DNA of 64,000 nucleotides from Bathymodiolus brooksi (GCA_963680875.1 OY804582.1:49680646-49744645); one strand, 5' to 3'. Positions 1 through 10,850 are shown, numbered from the stretch's first letter. Numbers and translations are program-made. Notes: generated by a model not told the origin, from the sequence alone.

Positions 1-880
1 TTGAGTATCCACGTGTAATATGTGAAATACACAGATGTTGGTTACGCATGTTTGTACACAACTCGTTTATCATTTAATCAACACCTTTAAGTTTATTGGT
101 ATAATGCCTTTTCCAGTGGCAAACAAATCGTTTAAATTATTTCCATATTATCCATACAATGTAATATTTCCATTATTTGACGACCCATGTATCAACCATG
201 CAATATTGTTTTATTCAATATTGATCAATCGATTATGTTAGTGTTATTTTTCCCGTAATGTACCCGTGTATATGATGACATAATTATAATTATATCATAC
301 TTAATATTGATGCTGGTTTGAGTTTCCATGTGCTATGCATGTAATACATCGAGGTCATAGTTCTGTTTGATTACATATATATGTACAACATTTCACAATC
401 GTATTAATTTATAAAATGTGAGGTATTCTAATACATGTAATACACCGGGGTTATCGATGTCATAGTTCTGTTTTATTACATGTATGTGTACATTAAATTT
501 CACTCGCACATTTATATTTATTGATGTAATGCAGTATATGAGTAACATATCTATGTTATTTACTGTAGTAAGATCATTTCAATCATTTTTATTTCACATA
601 CACTGTATAATGTTTCCATTGTATAGACCATCAATACATTAACAGTTCAATATTATTTTATTGTAGGTTTATTTATGACAGTTTTAATTTATAGCTAATT
701 ATTTACTTTTATTTCTTTTTCAGTGGAAAGTAAGTATTATGTTCATCATAGTTACTTTTTATTTAATTATATAAACATTATAATCACCTGTAAGGTAAGT
801 ACTTGTGTATCTAACATGTCCATTCATGTAACGATATTGATATATTATATTACTTTACATTTGTTCTTTCACAGTACCTA
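1..880. other. Non-coding AT-rich DNA inside copy A
   Basis: No protein family, RNA gene or repeat element was recognised here apart from the match to copy B. Short phrases recur locally: 'ggtcatagttctgtttgattacat' type sequence occurs near 350 and again near 465, suggesting an old local duplication. Splice-like signals occur at 711-735 and 790-880, but no supported exon could be built. Confidence 0.5.
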
Positions 881-884
881 TATT

Positions 885-2450
885 ACATACTTATATATTT
901 GTTATGTCCATTTTAAATGTAAAACAACCGACACCACATCATAATGTTTTACATGAAACCCATGAATACACTACTATGACCATTGTATTTGTCATTAAGC
1001 GTTAAATATATCAATCGGTCAATCAATAGATACAACTACCGGTATAACATGTAGCTTTTATTATGTACATTTATCGGTCAAACTTGTACTGTTCTTTGGT
1101 GTATATAAGGATTTAGACTTCACATATAATAATACGAACAATGCTGACTACGGGCAAAGACCATATAAATGCACCTCTTCAATACCTACGTTAAAACTTT
1201 GCTGAATTTCAATTCTTTACGGGCAGTAAATGTGATTTTATTACAAAATATTAGTAATAACACATTAACATTATTTCCTTGTCACATTGTATTTTTGTCA
1301 GTCCATGTAGTGATCCATAGATCAGTAGACAGCTTCCATTTGTATGCAACTAAACTAATATAATTTAATTTGGTACCGTTACATATACAGCTCCAAATAC
1401 TTGAATAACGGCAAAAGATACAAAACAGTTTACAGCTTTATAAAACTAGTAAAAAACAAGTAATATTCTAAAATGCGAATCTCATACATTATCGTGATTT
1501 AATTTACATATGAAAAACATGATTAATCATATATGCAAACTACCGAACCATTGAAAAAGATATACTCAATAAATTTTCCAAAAGTTGCTGATCAACAACT
1601 ATCACAAAAAAAAATATTGTAAATCTAAATACCCTTTTGTATCTGGATTGAATGTCTGATCGCTTGGTCCTCAGTGTTGTATTCACCCATGAAACTGACT
1701 AAGAGTCGATTAATAGTTATTATTAATTCATTTATTAACGATAATTAGGAAAGTCCAAGCAGCCAATATCAAACTGTATCGCACCTTTATATACATATCA
1801 GAAACATGATTAAATCTAAATTCAAACTACCGAACAACTTAAATAAACTAACACAATTAACCTTCTAAGAAGTAGCTGATCACCAAATATCCATATCAAT
1901 ATATTTTAGATTGTAATACATGTTTATATCCTGATTGACAGCCTCTGAGTAATATCACTCGTTCAACCCAACCATTGTATCCGGATCAAACTCTTTACTG
2001 ATTTTATCCTCAGTGTTGTATTCACTCATGAGAATGAGAAAGAGTAGACCCATTATAAGCATTAATTAATATATTGACGATAATTATGGAAGTCCAAATG
2101 AAGCAAGCGAATAACTCTTATGGTACTAGGCTTTCTCAAAAAGTAGACCTCACTTAACTGAGGACATGTATTAACTTTAATGAAAATAAAACATTGGAAG
2201 GGTTGTTTAAACAATCTTCACCAGGCACGCTTGAATATTAGAGAATAATTTATATCTTTGCGAGTAAGCACACTAAATAGATTAAACCAATTAACCAACA
2301 TCTACTAATGTCATCTATATCTGAGGAAGGTGAACCTTAGTATTAACAATCAATACAATACCTACTAACTGTACATTGTAATACTACTTATATCATATCA
2401 ATAATAGTCATCAACATGTATAATTCGTAATATTATCTAGATGAAACATA
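885..2450 (+). repeat. Dispersed repeat R, copy R1 (copy A)
   Basis: This segment is a diverged paralogue of 8212-9420 and 9630-10850. Shared landmarks in order are the 'ccgacaccac' start, a stretch rich in 'atcgat' (about 1005-1040), 'cttgtcacattg...tttgtcagtccat' near 1280, 'cttgaataacgg' near 1402, and the end 'caatacaatacctactaa...gtcatcaacatgta' near 2350-2420. An extra local duplication inside R1 repeats the section around 1500-1760 at 1800-2110. No coding capacity was recognised. Copy B has lost its second half. Confidence 0.8.
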
Positions 2451-2543
2451 TAGGCTCATGACCACTTCTAAAGGCTTTTGAGCACAAATTGAATGATTTG
2501 TTCAATACAAAAACTCTTTTTTGTTAAAGAAATACTATATACA

Positions 2544-3030
2544 TGGCCATTCGTGATTGCTCCTTCATTTGGTTCCTATCATGGTGTCCGTGATAGCGGG
2601 ATGCTGCTAATAGGCACACTACTGAAACAAGGGTTCTCTGTGGCTTAGTCATCACTATATCTATGTCACAAATGACCACAGAAATGTTCGTATGTTGTTC
2701 CGGAGCATTTAAATTCGCCCATTTATTTCCGTGTTGTGATGTCCGCTACGATTTCCACGAAAAATCGAGGTTCGATTCGGGTCATGTTTTATTTATTTCA
2801 TTTGTATTTATTTTCGCATACTGGTATCCATCACGATTTCATGTGGTGCAGGATCTGCTAACCTTTCCGGAGCACCCCTGCTTAAAAGTGGGGTTCACGT
2901 TGATTGATCATTAGTTTTCTGTATAATGTTTTATGGATCTTTATTTGTCATGTTGTGATTTTTACCTCTGTGCTCTCTGTCCTTTGATTTACGGCTTCTG
3001 ATTACCCCTTTGGTATCTTCAAACTATTAT
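2544..3030 (+). mobile_element. 5'-truncated retroelement 3' end (mussel RT family), copy A
   Basis: This is a degraded 3' end of the same element seen intact at 5218-5710. It shows the end of the coding part ('ttcctatcatgg...gatagcggg', then 'tgtcacaaatgaccaca'), followed by a 3' untranslated region with 'gtggggttc...ttgattgatcattag' and the closing 'tttggtatcttcaaac'. About 60 bases between 'catcact' and 'tctatgtcacaaatg' are missing compared with 5345-5420. The copy B equivalent is 53998-54430. The family is recognised from memory as abundant in mussel DNA. Confidence 0.7.
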
Positions 3031-3034
3031 CACT

Positions 3035-3340
3035 TAAATATCATGTTCTCCGTCGAAGAAAATAAACAACGTTTCAACATATAAAATAGTATTCTATGAT
3101 ACAATCTAAGGATTGTGGGAGATTGATATTACAATTTAAATCAAATTTAGTGGACACGACGAGTTTCTGGAATAATCATCAAAGGTAACAGATTGGAAAG
3201 CCAAATAATTTACAGGAAATATCAGAAATTGAAAAATGCTAATGGAAATATGAATACATTTTTGCATTGCGTTTGAAATAAAGACATACAATATGTTTGT
3301 TTAATTGGTGAATGATGGTGAAACAATTGTTATACAATAA
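3035..3340 (+). repeat. Dispersed repeat H (copy A)
   Basis: This segment recurs at 23540-23990, 47510-47770 and 54440-54740. Landmarks are 'gaaaataaacaacgtt', 'aaggattgt', 'cacgacgagtttctggaataa' and 'attggtgaat'. In all four places it directly follows a retroelement 3' tail ending in 'tttggtat', so it may belong to that element or to a composite unit. It is non-coding. Confidence 0.65.
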
Positions 3341-3344
3341 ACTT

Positions 3345-3620
3345 ATATATGTGTATTGTATCCCTCTTCATTCATCGACATCATCATAATAAAACATTAA
3401 AGAAAAAATTAAAAACCCCGTACCAACGAACAAGGCACGCTCAGGACAAACCAGATATTGTAACGCTGGGAACTTGCGTTCTCATTTTCCCGCTATTACT
3501 ATTGGAGACGCGAAAATCATGTATTCTCTATTCTCCAATAAAACCAACAAGGTTTAATAAACTTTCTGTGCCAGATACTTAATTTATCTGATTACCCTTT
3601 GGTATCTTCAAACTCTTCTT
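3345..3620 (+). repeat. Dispersed segment also at 26040-26130 and 26320-26470
   Basis: Sequence such as 'tatgtgtat...atccctcttcattcat', 'ccaacgaacaaggcacgctcaggacaaacc' (shown in part) and 'ctccaataaa...aactttctgtg' recurs near 26 kb, but there the two halves are in swapped order. The copy B equivalent is 54740-55020. The 77-codon open frame across it has no recognisable domain, so I do not call a gene. Confidence 0.6.
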
Positions 3621-4340
3621 TTTGAAAAGTTTGTTTTCGAAATCAGCGATGGGGACTTTGCATGATCAGCTTAATTTGAATAATAATCATATGAACAGAA
3701 ACAATATTCTGCCTATTGTTCTTTTAAACACAGTAAAGTAGCTTAATAACCAAAACATAAAAGAAATAGTACATGGAAGTCTTGTAGCAGATCTTAATAT
3801 GGGTAACATTATTTGTAAAATATACTGCGAACTAAGGCTTTCATTACTCATTGTTTTAGTGGAAGGCAGTATTGGAAAATGTACCTTATAAAGAATTCTA
3901 CTAACATTCATGTTCACTTGACAGTCGCTAGTTTCAATATAAACAAATACAAAAATGTACCCCAAGTTGTAATTGAGTTTTTAACCTGTTTCAAAAGTAT
4001 GCAACTTTAACTAGTATAATGCTAAAACATGTCAAATATATGAAACTAATATGCGTCATTGGCATTAGTGTTCCTTGGAAACATAACAGGCAGATGACAT
4101 TATATGAAGTTCAAAGTCGAAATACAGTTTTTGTTAGTATATATCGTATGAATTATGAATATGTAAGGAAGCAAATCTAACATTGTAATGATTGTTTATT
4201 ATGACGGTCGTGCATAAATATATGAAATGACAGAGGAATGAAGTCCACATTTTCTCTAGCTCTATGCATGTTCGACGGAAACTATGCCTATTTATTTTCT
4301 GTATAAATACAATGAATACACCAATCAGCTTTGATCAAGT
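3620..4340 (+). repeat. Dispersed repeat D (copy A)
   Basis: Paralogues lie at 30460-31125, 41340-41955 and 55020-55635, with weaker partial matches at 20040-20960. Shared landmarks are 'cttgtagcagat', 'ggaaggcagtattggaaaatg', 'atatgcgtcattggca', 'agacgacatt' and 'aatacaccaa' at its right edge. In copy B about 100 bases (3865-3970) are missing. It encodes no recognised protein. Confidence 0.75.
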
Positions 4341-4789
4341 AGACTTATAACCGAAACATGAAAAACATATATATATAGCTGACCGGCACAGCTACAATAA
4401 TTATCTCCTTAGTATTAGACACTAAGATCAGCTAAAACCCTTAATATATTTATTTATTAAGATATCAAATTAAAGGAGTTTTTTTAAATGGTCAGGATTG
4501 CATAAAAATAAAAGACCAATTAAATAGCACGTAGAAATTCGGCCCGGTACTGACATGCAAACAGTATCGGAGACTTTTCCGACGACTGCAAAAGGATTGC
4601 TTTAAAGTTGCAGATAGGTAAAGATGATGTCAAAAAGGAATCGGAATATCAAAAATATATTTATCATGCTTCAAAGGGGTACCAATATTATGGCGAATGA
4701 GGCCATGGCACCAATAAACAACTATTTTGAAAAAGCTTTGTATGAAAATTTGACATTTGAGATTTCTCCTCTGGTTTTTAAAAGTAGTC
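4341..4789. other. Possible 5' part of the Tc1 element
   Basis: This sequence lies between repeat D and the first recognisable Tc1 transposase residues. It contains the short phrase 'tatatatatagctgaccggcacagc' region and frames broken by stops. An N-terminal helix-turn-helix domain would be expected here on the plus strand, but I could not read one. No terminal inverted repeat was identified with confidence. Confidence 0.35.
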
Positions 4790-6032
4790 GAGGGATAAAC
4801 AAAAAATCGTCACAAGTCCCTGTGGTTAGACTGTTCACAGAAGACTACTTGAATCTGGACTCCGTGCTATGTGTCCGTTGGTTGGACCAATCCTTAAATA
4901 ATGCCATAGAACCGCGAGACTAGCCTGGGCTCGCACACGCCGTTGTTGGTGGCTTCACACCTGACAACACATCCTTTTTAGTGATGAATCCCGATTTTCA
5001 CTTCGCTTTAGCAATGAACGTGTGAACCGCAGGTGTGGGGAAGGTTTTACGGACCAGTGTGTGTACGAGTCCGACCGTTTTGGAGGCGAAAGTGGTCTGG
5101 ACTGGAATTGATCATGGTGTTCACATTCAGCTCAAAATTGTTCAAGGAACATTGAATGCCGTAAAATACAGATACGATCTTCTTGGTCTTATCGTTCTGC
5201 CTTTTCTGGAACAGCACCTGCATATGAAGTATATATCAGATGATACGATATTCCAGAGCTTGTGATTCCTATCAGAATTTCATTGATAGAGAGCTACTGC
5301 CAACCAATACGCTACTGAACCAAGGGTTCCTTTTGGTGAAGTTGAAGTCATCACTTCGAAAATTTTACGGTCGCCACCATGACTTGGTTGACCGCTATGG
5401 AATATCTGTGTCACAAATGACCACGGATATGTCCCACTTGTCGTAAACACTTCCCGGTACTTTACCCATTCACGATTTATTACCGGGTTTGTTACTAGAT
5501 TAATACTACGTATGTCACTAGTGGGGCAGGATATGCTTACCCGTGCGGAGCACCTGAGTTCACCTCCGGTTTTAGTGGGGTTCGTGTTGCTTGATCTTTA
5601 GTTTGATATCTATGTTTTGTAGATCGTTGTTTGTCCTTTAGTACTTTTTCTGTTGTCTTTTCTTCTTCGATATACGGATTCTGATTGCCCCTTTGGTATC
5701 TTCAAACTCTTCTCTGATCTCGTCTTTCAACATGGCAAACCACGATGTTACGTGGCTCGTGTTTGTCAAGACTTTCTGAACCAGAATCACACCCGTTTTC
5801 TTCTTTGGCCGACATTATCACCGGATCAGTCAACAATTGCACATTTATAGGATGAACTCAGTAAACGTGTTCACCACCCTCAAAGTCCACGGAAAACACT
5901 ACATGCACTGTGTGACGCATTGTGTACGAGTGTAACCACATCACTAAATGTTTTATCCAATGATTGCTTGGTTGTATGCGTCGGAGATGCGAAGCTGTCG
6001 TTGTTGCAAGAGGTGTTCACACATATTACTGA
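4790..6032 (+). pseudogene. Tc1/mariner transposase pseudogene, copy A
   Basis: This is a cut-and-paste DNA transposase (Tc1 group, DD34E family) broken by an insertion, frameshifts and stops. Readable pieces in order are a linker ending 'RLFTEDYLN', the block around the first catalytic Asp ('ILFSDESRFSLRF', about 4968-5010), 'LKIVQGTLNAVKYRYD' (about 5130-5180), 'ARVCQDFLNQNHT' (about 5755-5795) and the terminus 'MRRRCEAVVVARG' just before a stop at 6030-6032. A retroelement occupies 5218-5710. The usual second Asp (HDNA) reads HGKP and the usual Glu (PIEHL) reads TIAHL, so the enzyme is dead. Copy B is at 56100-57318. Confidence 0.9.
5218..5710 (+). mobile_element. 5'-truncated retroelement inserted in Tc1, copy A
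   Basis: The insertion sits between Tc1 codons for 'PFLEQH' and 'SDLVFQH'. It starts inside the end of a reverse-transcriptase-type protein: a frame from 5240 to 5446 reads 'IRYSRACDSYQNFID' and then 'LRKFYGRHHDLVDRYG', and ends in a TAA. I recognise this C-terminus from many mussel RT proteins, but I cannot name the clade. After the stop comes a 3' UTR with 'agtggggttcgtgttgct' and a terminal 'tttggtatcttcaaactctt'. No poly(A) tail is visible. 5' truncation and insertion within another transposon are typical of target-primed retrotransposition. Confidence 0.8.
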
Positions 6033-6232
6033 ACTCCGCAAACACCCATACTGGATGACAATTGTTGTCTGTCCATGATATGTTCTGATAATGATGTTGA
6101 AAAATGTTGTTGATATTGCCTTATTTGTTATGCTCATATGAATCTAAAGTATACGATTTTTGTCGATTTTGCTTCTCTGTGTAAAACATAATGAGCATCA
6201 AACCCTTGTATCGTTTTTACCTGGTTTTTCTA
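6033..6232. other. Spacer between Tc1 and LINE (copy A)
   Basis: This non-coding interval probably holds the 3' end of the Tc1 element. It contains 'tgtctgtccatgatatgttctgataatg'-type sequence followed by 'aacccttgtatcg'. No inverted repeat partner was found upstream of the transposase. Confidence 0.3.
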
Positions 6233-6275
6233 GTTCCAAGGTCTGTTATATGGGCTAATTAGCCCCTTGGAACCT
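6233..6275 (-). other. Stem-loop in LINE 3' UTR (copy A)
   Basis: The sequence 'gttccaagg' (from 6233) pairs with 'ccttggaac' (to about 6275), and between them lies the perfect palindrome 'gggctaattagccc'. It sits just past the LINE stop codon on the minus strand, where some LINEs carry a structure used for template recognition. In copy B the outer arms have decayed ('gttccaatg' against 'ccttgaaac'). Confidence 0.6.
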
Positions 6276-8205
6276 TCTTGATAGGTTGGTTTCTACCTTT
6301 GATCGGTAGACATCTGGTGAGAATTGTATCTCCAGATTTTGCCAGTGGTTATTTAATTGGCCTTTGAAAGGGTTGACTGTTTTTGTTTCTATTGCTTGTT
6401 TTGGTAAGCTATTCCACATCATATCCACTATTCTTTGTGAGAAGCTGTATTTTCTGATATTTGTTCTGCTGTTCTTTGTATATATCTTCTGGTTGTGACC
6501 CCTAGTTGCAGTTCGACTCATAGGAAAAATGCGCTCATGTTGTACTTTATCGATGTTATAAAGGATTTTGAAAGTTTCAACCATGTGGGCTCTCAGTCTT
6601 CTGTATTGAAGTGATGGCAATACAAGATATTTCAGGCGATCTGTGTAGCTCAGATGTTGTATAATTTTTATAATGTGGTCGCTCTTCTCTGTAGATTTTC
6701 TATTTGCATAGCTTCTTTTTTATATATCATAGACCATACATTGCTGCCATATTCTAGATGTGGCCCTACTATGCTGTTGAATAATGTTAAAAACATTTAT
6801 TTATCCATGTAGCTGAAACTTCTTTTATTCATTCCAAGTCTTTGGCTTGCTTTGTGTTGTCTGTTGGTTGATATGTTGTTGAAATTTCAGCTTATCGTCA
6901 ATTAATATTCCTATATCGTTTTCTTCCGTTACTTGATTAATTTCATGTTCTCCCTTTTTATGCTTCGTGTTGGTAGCGTGACCTAGGTGTACATACTTAC
7001 ATTTTGACTTGTTGAATTTTAGGAGCCACTTATCTGACCAATGCACTCGGTTGTTTATATCATTCTGTAAACTATGTTGTTCTTCTTTCTTGTTTACTAT
7101 TGCATACACTTTAGTGTCATCCGAGAATAAGTTTGCTATATTCTGAACTACATCAGGTAAATCATTGATGTAAATTGTAAAAAAAAATATGGAACCTGGA
7201 ACGCTTCCTTGAGGAATCCCACTTGTCACTGTTGTCCACTCCAAAAGCCTGTACCATTTATAAAACGTTTTGTTTTCTGTTTGCCAGAAAGTCTCTGATC
7301 CACCATAAAATATTTCCACATATGCCATAACTTTGTAGTTTATTGATGAGACGTTGGTGAGGTACCGTGTCGAAAGCTTTTTGGAAGTCTAAATATATAA
7401 TATCTATTGCATTTCGATTGTCTAGTTGTTCTGTCCAATTATCTAGTACTTCTATTAATTGCGTTGCACAATATTTACCTTTTCTTAAACCATGTTGATC
7501 AGTAGTAAATATATTATGTCTCTCCATGTTATCCAATATGCAATCTCTAATAAATTCGTCCATTGTCTTGCATACAATTGATGTTAAACTAATTGGTCGA
7601 TCATTTTCCACTAAGTTTTTTGGTCCTTTTTTCTGAATAGGTGTTACATTTGCTTCCTTCCAACTTTCTGGCAATTTCATCGTTTCCATGGATATATTAA
7701 AATTTGTTGCCAGTGCTATGGATATATTCTTAGCAGTCTCATGTAAATATTGTGGGTGCAATTGGGCTGGCCCTGACGATTTAGTAACTTTTAGCTTCTC
7801 CGGATGTTTTTGTGCAGTTTTTGGGCTGAATTTGATCGTTGATAGTTTTTCGTCGGTTCTTTGATCGAGCGTTGGAGCGCTTAGACTATCTACTTCGACA
7901 GTGAAGACATTTTGAAAATATGTTCATTAATTCTGCTTTAATTCTATCGTCTGTGTTTATTTCTCCTTGTTCATCTATTATACATGGACTATTCTCTTTT
8001 GTTTTAGTCTTTGATTGTATGAATTTCCAGAAAATTGTACTATCTTCCTTCATATTGATGCCAATTGTGCGTTCATATTCATACTTTGCTTTTCTCACTA
8101 AACGATTTGCTTCATTCCTTGCTTCTTCATACTTCATATTTGTTTGTTGATCAATCTAGTATATTCCTTATAGTACTTTTTATTTGACATGTGTTGCTCC
8201 ATAGT
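6233..8205 (-). pseudogene. CR1/Jockey-like LINE reverse transcriptase, 5' truncated, copy A
   Basis: Read on the minus strand, the pieces run in normal order. The endonuclease-RT linker is 8137-7886 ('EYERTIGINMK', 'AELMNIF'). RT fingers and palm are 7761-7258 ('DRPISLTSIVCKTMD', then 'IIYLDFQKAFDTVPH' with the first catalytic Asp). The palm continues at 7328-6825 ('GIPQGSVPG', 'IYINDLPDVV', catalytic box 'FSDD'). The C-terminal domain is 6819-6255 ('SIVGPHLEYGSNVW', 'NLQRRAT', 'WNSLPKQ'). Frameshifts occur near 7915, 7260-7330 and 6700. The endonuclease domain is absent. The usual FADD box is FSDD. Clade assignment (CR1/Jockey superfamily) rests on motif resemblance only. Confidence 0.9.
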
Positions 8206-8211
8206 ACAATA

Positions 8212-9429
8212 CATTACATCACTGATTTATATATCTGTATGTCAATCTTAAATCTCAGATGACCGACACCACAAAACAAATGGTTAACATGAGACCCCTG
8301 GTGAAATAAATATATGTGTAAACAGTGCATTAATAAATAATTTAGCAATACAGGTTCAGGTGGGCCTCTAATTACCAAAGTGTGTGTTCTGAATACAGTA
8401 ATAGGACCATTGCAATTGTCATCAAACGTCAAATTCACCAATCGATCAATAAATCGATACACCTACCGGTATACTATGCGGCTTTTATTCAGTACATTTA
8501 TCGGTGTAAATTTTTGCCGTTCTGTTGTGTATGTAAAGATTGAAATTTCAAATATAAAATATGAACATTACCGACAAAGCAAAGACCACATGGATGCCCT
8601 TCTTTAATATCTAAGTAAATACTGTGTTGTATTTTAATTCGTCATTAGCTGTGAAGGTGAATGCATCTGAAAATATCAGTTATGACACATATAAACTATT
8701 TTCTTGTCACATTGCATTTTTGTCAGTCCATATTGAGATATACAAATTTGTAGACAGTTTCCATTCGTATTCATCTAAAATAATATAGTTAGTGTGATGC
8801 TAAAGAAATAAATCATGGAAGCCAAAATTTGTTGTCAGTTTTAACATGGACTTGCGAATAACATTAACTAATATCCGCCAACCAATGTTAAAACTCAAAA
8901 CACATTCTGGCTTCCATGATTTATTTCGATTCTGATATGTCTAAGAGTACACATTCGGTAGTATACTTTGATTGGAAGACAGTAATTTATATTTAAGTTT
9001 GAGGAAAATGTCACACACAATATATGCTGCAAAATTCGAGCAAACGATAATTCATCAACATGTATATTTACGACGGTAAAGTCAGACACATGCACCGGCG
9101 GATGTGCTAATGAGATTATACCCAATCGATAAATCGATCGTTTGTTAACAAAGCGAAAGAAGGACGTCATGTTAGAATATTTCATATTCAGCTTCATATA
9201 CTTGAATAACGATAAAACATACAAACCAGTTTACAGATTTATCAAACTAGTTAAAAACAATAATTGAAAATTCGGATATCTCGGACATTATCATATATTT
9301 ATACACAAATAAGTAAAACTATTAGAAATAAATAAAAATTATCCATCCACTTAAATAGACTTACCCTATGAACTTACCGAAAACGTAGCTGATTAACAAA
9401 TATCACAATACATATAGTTTAGATTGCAA
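8212..9429 (+). repeat. Dispersed repeat R, copy R2 (copy A)
   Basis: Second member of the R family in copy A, starting at 'actgatttatatatctgtatgtcaatcttaaatctc' (partly shown) and running to the SINE. It shares with R3 the start, the 'ccaatcgatcaataaatcgata' region near 8437-8460, 'gttctgttgtgtatgtaa', and the end 'cttaaatagacttac...gctgattaacaaatatcac'. It carries a foldback at 8806-8926 and the adjoining segment 8927-9180 that R1 and R3 lack. It is non-coding. Confidence 0.8.
8806..8926. repeat. Foldback (inverted repeat) element, copy A
   Basis: Arms of about 42 bases (8806-8847 and 8885-8926) begin and end with 'aaataaatcatggaagcc' and its complement and enclose a 37-base loop. Only a few arm positions mismatch. 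The same foldback, with its flank to 9180, occurs in reverse orientation at 23985-24575 and in copy B at 60087-60207. No transposase is linked, so it is a non-autonomous foldback or MITE-like unit. Confidence 0.8.
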
Positions 9430-9627
9430 TACCTATGCAATCAGTGCCTATCACCACTGATGTCGTGAGTTCGAATCTCGGTCAGGGCGAGGCATACAAC
9501 ATTTTGTGATAAAAAATCAGTGACTTGGTCCTCCGGTTTCCTTCACCGATACAACTGACCGCCACGATATAATTAAAATATTGTTGAAAGTAGCGTTAAA
9601 CACCATCAATCAAACAAACAAACAACC
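9430..9627 (+). mobile_element. tRNA-derived SINE, copy A
   Basis: A Pol III B-box-like 'gttcgaatc' lies at 9469-9477 in a tRNA-like head ('tgcctatcaccactgatgtc'). It is followed by a body ending 'tgttgaaagtagcgttaaac' and an A-rich 'caatcaaacaaacaaacaa' tail. This is a well-known bivalve SINE type, recalled and not searched. It lies exactly between R2 and R3. The copy B orthologue is 60710-60907. Confidence 0.85.
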
Positions 9628-9629
9628 AG

Positions 9630-10850
9630 ATTTATTTGTATGTGAATCTTAAATCTCAGATGAACTACATCCCAAAATGTTTAACATGAAAACCCTGGCG
9701 CCATGACTAAATACGTTAGTAATACATGCTCAGATGGGAATCTAATTACCATAGTGTGTATTCTGATTTCACTAATAGCACCATTACAATTGTAGTCAAA
9801 CGTCAAATCCATCAATCGATACGTCTACGGGTATACTATGCAACTTTAATACATTTATTGGTCCAAAATATTACTTCCAATATAATAATGCGAACAATAC
9901 TGACGACAGCCAAAGATCATAATAATGTCATTTTGTGATATGTACGTTGAAGCTGTGAAGCTGTATTTATCAAAAACATATCAGTAATAACATTATTACA
10001 CCATTCCCTTGTCGCATTGTATATTTGACAGTCCATATAGTGATCCGTAGATCTGTAGACAGTTTTCATTCGTATTCAACTAAAAAAATATATCTAAAGT
10101 GGTATCATTAGTTATGCAGATACTTGAATAACGGTATACTATATACAATAGTTTACAGATTTATCAAACCAGTAAGAAAGCAATAATTGAAAATTATGAT
10201 CTCAGACATCCTCATATACATGTATGTATATACAAATAAGTAAAATGATTAGAAATAAATTAACATTATCGATCCACTTAAATAGACTTACACTATAAGC
10301 TTTCCACGGAAAAAGTGGATCAACAAATATCAATACACATTTATTTTATATTCTAATACATGTTTGTATCCGGATCCACACTCTACTGACTTGGTCCGCA
10401 GTGTTCTGTTCAATCAAGAAACTAAGAGTAGAATAAATGTTATCATTAATTTATATATGTGCTATAACTGGGGAAGTCCAAAGTCAATGAAGAAATCGCG
10501 TAACTCTAATGACACAAGGCTACAATGGTAAACCTCACTTAATTGAGGACACATATTAACTTTAATAACATAAAATATTGGAAGGCGTGGTTTAAATAAT
10601 CTTCACCAGTTACGCTTGAATATAAGAGAATAACTAATTGTTTTGAGAGTAAGCAAACTAAATGGCTTAGCGCAGGTTACCCAAAACCCAATAATGATAT
10701 ATATGTCTGAGGAAGATGAGCCTTAATCTTAGCAATCAATACAATACCTACTAAATGCACATTACAATACTACTTACTTCATGTCAATAATAGTCATCAA
10801 CATGTAGAATTCGTAATATCTATAATATCTAATTTAAGCTTAAATTGTTG
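9630..10850 (+). repeat. Dispersed repeat R, copy R3 (copy A)
   Basis: Third R-family member, matching R2 from 'tatgtgaatcttaaatctcagatgaac' and R1 to its right end ('catcaacatgtagaattcgtaat'). It retains the middle part around 10330-10700 ('gtatccggatccacactctactgac', 'gaagtccaaag', 'ggacacatattaactttaat') that is also in R1. It is non-coding. Confidence 0.8.

Noticed and set aside
9430..9510. Functional tRNA gene
   Set aside because: Only a B-box-like sequence in a SINE head is present. There is no cloverleaf that I can fold and the element has a SINE body and A-rich tail.
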